Assembly (NCBI GenBank): GCA_015680685.1
Contig: MNCI01015561.1
Coordinates: 1,107,825 to 1,166,327 of the forward strand
DNA length: 58,503 nt
Origin: Gnetum montanum
Lineage: Eukaryota > Streptophyta > Gnetopsida > Gnetales > Gnetaceae
Direction of reading: 5' to 3'
Shown: positions 56,395 through 58,503 of the stretch, piece after piece
How the letters are laid out: each line of letters opens with the position of its first letter
Numbering within the stretch: position 1 is the stretch's first letter
Position numbers and translations under genes: made by a program
The notes under the pieces: model-generated
Databases searched by the model: none
The model's input: the letters and a program-made list of their open reading frames with translations, nothing else
Told to the model about the DNA's origin: nothing

Positions 56395-57099
56395 CCACAT
56401 TCATAAAATATTAATCAATTTGACTTGTCTCTAATTGCCCTTTCTATTGCTTCATGTCAATCATGTGATGTCCTATTTCTTTATATTAATATTCTTTTTG
56501 GACTCTAACACACCCCTAAATTTTCTATATATTTATAATATATATCTATAGTTTGGCAAAGGGGATCTTTTCCCTTTATGAAAAAATAAATGTTATGATA
56601 AAAGTTTTAAAAAAACAAATAGCTTCATTCACCTTCTCTATTGTATTATAACCATTTTATATTACTGGAAGCTTCCTGTTAGTGTTATGATAAAAACCAA
56701 AATAAATTAAATTATTTACCACACTTAAGAATGACTCTTTTTGGTTAGCTAATAGTTGGCCTCTTAGCCAAAATGACCAAATCACTTCCCTCACCTTCTC
56801 TCTTATATTGAACAAAAGAGAAAGATTCTAAAACCTTTTAATTTATCTAGTTTTAATAGTAGAAAAGGTAGCAAGTATTAGATCTCACATATAAGAAAAA
56901 ATGGATTATCTTATATTTTCTAAAGAAAAAGCTTCACAAGGTAATTAAGATGAAAAATATTGATGAGTAGAAATAATATACTTAGTTAAATGTTATTTAG
57001 AAAAAATACCTTGTACTACTTACTTATTGTTACTTTTACCCACAAGATTCAACGTATTATGTAAAGCTAGGTTTATCTAAAAATAATAATAATAATAAC
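56395..57099. other. A+T-rich unassigned region
   Basis: No frame, repeat family or RNA gene recognised; probably degraded LINE sequence upstream of the endonuclease below. Confidence 0.4.
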
Positions 57100-57540
57100 A
57101 CCCTTTTCAATATTTAGGATGAGATATAGAAAAATCTAAATTAAAAGATAAAGTTTATATATGTGATGACTTCAATGGAAGGATTGGTTCTAAGCTTATT
57201 GATATTATAGAGCAACAAAGTTGTCAAGGATGGCTAGATATGTAAGATTATGGTCAACTTAGAACTGGTTGCAAAAGAACATTAGAGGATAATGAAACAA
57301 AACACATATTACAACAAGAGTAAAGCATTGTTCGTATTATTTTAGATGGAATTTAAAATTTTTCATCAAGCTTAAGATTTACTTTTTATAAGGAAGAAAG
57401 ATGTTCATGTATTGATTTACTGCTAACCAACCCTCAAAATGCACCAAGAATCATTTCAAGTTTTTGGTAAATTAATAGAATCTCTATGTCATTTTCTATG
57501 GTTTTCCATGAAAGGAATGTGTTCTAATTATAAGAAATAC
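57100..57540 (+). pseudogene. LINE endonuclease (EEP family) fragment
   Basis: The plus frame reads DIEKSKLKDKVYICDDFNGR then IGSKL, the GDFNxRIG motif (G to D), and later LRFTFYKEERCSCIDLLLTN, the TFxx...SxIDLLLTN motif with the catalytic aspartate. Between them is a stop-riddled stretch with RTLEDNETKHILQQE, as in the D..N..G..LL segment of such enzymes. It would nick target DNA. The IDLLLTN ending is typical of CR1/I/Jockey-like LINEs rather than plant L1 (which read LDRFL). Three in-frame stops; no RT follows because LTR G starts at 57657. Confidence 0.7.
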
Positions 57541-57656
57541 CAAAAAATAAAAAAACATATTTCAATTACAAATACAAAATCTTTCCAACAAGAGATACAA
57601 AATTAATCAAAATGAAAACGTTTGAAGATTTGTTAGAAGATACATTGCTGAATGCA
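57541..57656. other. Sequence between LINE fragment and LTR G
   Basis: Lysine-codon-rich remnant, perhaps LINE coding; nothing definite. Confidence 0.3.
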
Positions 57657-58503
57657 TGATTAAACATCAATAAGATAAGTTGCGTTGATGCATGCCTATT
57701 GATACAACCCCATCAACGTATCCTATGATGTTTTGATGTAGGTATGTCAATGTTGATGCAAGCATTACCTATATAAATATGCATACCTCTCAAATTTATG
57801 GTACCTGTCAATCATAGCCTAGCCAAACCTTTGTTGTTTCTTCCTATAAAAAGTTGGAATATTTTTCCTCTAAGTGCCTGCAGCATGAATTCAAGTGATT
57901 GTATGACATTTTATTTGAGTGCATATATACCTGGATAAATTTGCATGAAAAAAAATAAAAACAAGATTTCTTCTATTCATTGTAGCACTTGGACTAGCAT
58001 AACTTTACTTTTTAATAGTTTATTTTACATGTAATTTACTTTCCTATTATTAACTAATTAATATTATAGTTGTAAGCAATGTAAGTATGACTACTTAGAG
58101 CATAATATATTAGCACTTGGTAATCTTAGTAGTAATTACTTGGTACGCCTAGTAGTACACACTTGGTAATCTAGCAACGTTAATATATATATTCAGGATG
58201 TATACAAAAAGTGAAAATGGATCCTCTATGTTAGGCTAGTTAATTAATGAAGTAGTTAATTCATTAGTGAATTCAAACATTAAATATCTATTCATTTAAT
58301 CATTTAACAAGTAGGAGAAAAATAATTAAAACCTTAAAAATAAATATTTTATGCTTCAAACACACTTAACTAGACACACAAATTAACATAACTATAGATT
58401 AGGAAGACAATGACTCACAACTATATAATTCACCATCTAAGAATATAAATTACTTAGGTAGGTAAGTCCATAAAATTCAATCAGATAGTATGTACATGCT
58501 AGT
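57657..58503 (+). mobile_element. Element G: LTR, cut by window end (family 1)
   Basis: Starts TGATTAAACATCAATAAG, aligned with LTR F. TATA box CCTATATAAATATG at about 57769. U3 repeats GTTGATGCATGCC, CCCATCAACG, TGTTGATGCAAGC (57683-57765). U5 units ACTTGGTAATC..AGTAGT at 58116-58165. By comparison with A and B, roughly 50-60 bases plus any PBS lie beyond the window. Confidence 0.9.

Noticed and set aside
1-58503. tRNA, rRNA, snoRNA or plastid/mitochondrial insert
   Set aside because: No cloverleaf, conserved A/B box pair or organellar coding segment was recognised by reading; small RNA genes could still be missed.

Overview
The window looks like intergenic DNA from a seed plant with a large, repeat-swollen genome. 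I could not identify an intact host gene, rRNA, tRNA or organellar insert. Nearly everything is an old, stop-riddled LTR retrotransposon inserted beside or inside others. In-frame stops are mostly TAA, TAG and TGA where CAA, CAG or CGA is expected, the usual mark of methylated DNA decaying by C-to-T. Long intact-looking LTR pairs, the deep nesting and two pieces of a LINE with a non-L1-like endonuclease would fit a gymnosperm, but the sequence alone does not prove that.

Family 1 (elements A, B, C, F, G, H) is Ty3/Gypsy of the Athila/Tat type. Its LTRs are about 0.8-0.9 kb with TGATGA...TCATCA ends and a primer-binding site (PBS) matching tRNA-Asp (TGGCACCGTTGCCAGGG and variants). Layout: A (+) 1-3608 (integrase end, long 3' region, 3' LTR); H (-) 3609-5152 (gag start and 5' LTR), lying against a Copia RT fragment (L, 5153-5927); B (+) 5928-8300 (LTR and gag); C (-) 8301-12269 (protease, gag, LTR), meeting B tail to tail; F (-) about 20320-28894 (integrase, RNase H, RT, protease, gag, LTR); G (+) LTR from 57657 to the window end.

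Family 2 (elements D, E, J) shares an LTR start TGAAACACC, the same gag and retropepsin, and no detectable reverse transcriptase, RNase H or integrase in any of the three copies. D (13005-19069) is bounded by a perfect AAGGT target-site duplication. E (31420-56394) has 1.4-kb LTRs 22 kb apart because J (40954-48740, minus strand) and a complete Ty1/Copia element K (49454-54186, minus strand) sit inside it. Between protease and 3' LTR, E and J carry tandem repeats: an approximately 31-bp unit in both and, in E, a 12-copy array of about 190 bp whose units centre on palindromes. A 14-bp stem-loop immediately before the polypurine tract (PPT) is perfect in J and decayed in E. This gag-protease-only family with satellite-like 3' regions is the strongest candidate for an undescribed system.

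Other content: an unassigned gag-like reading frame on the minus strand (M), cut in two by D (19755-19075 and 13004-12270); LINE remnants at 30388-31419 (-) and 57100-57540 (+); microsatellites (GA, CT, GGT); and a tandem-repeat patch at 29265-29540. All element boundaries were read by eye from LTR ends, PBS and PPT; no alignment or database search was run.
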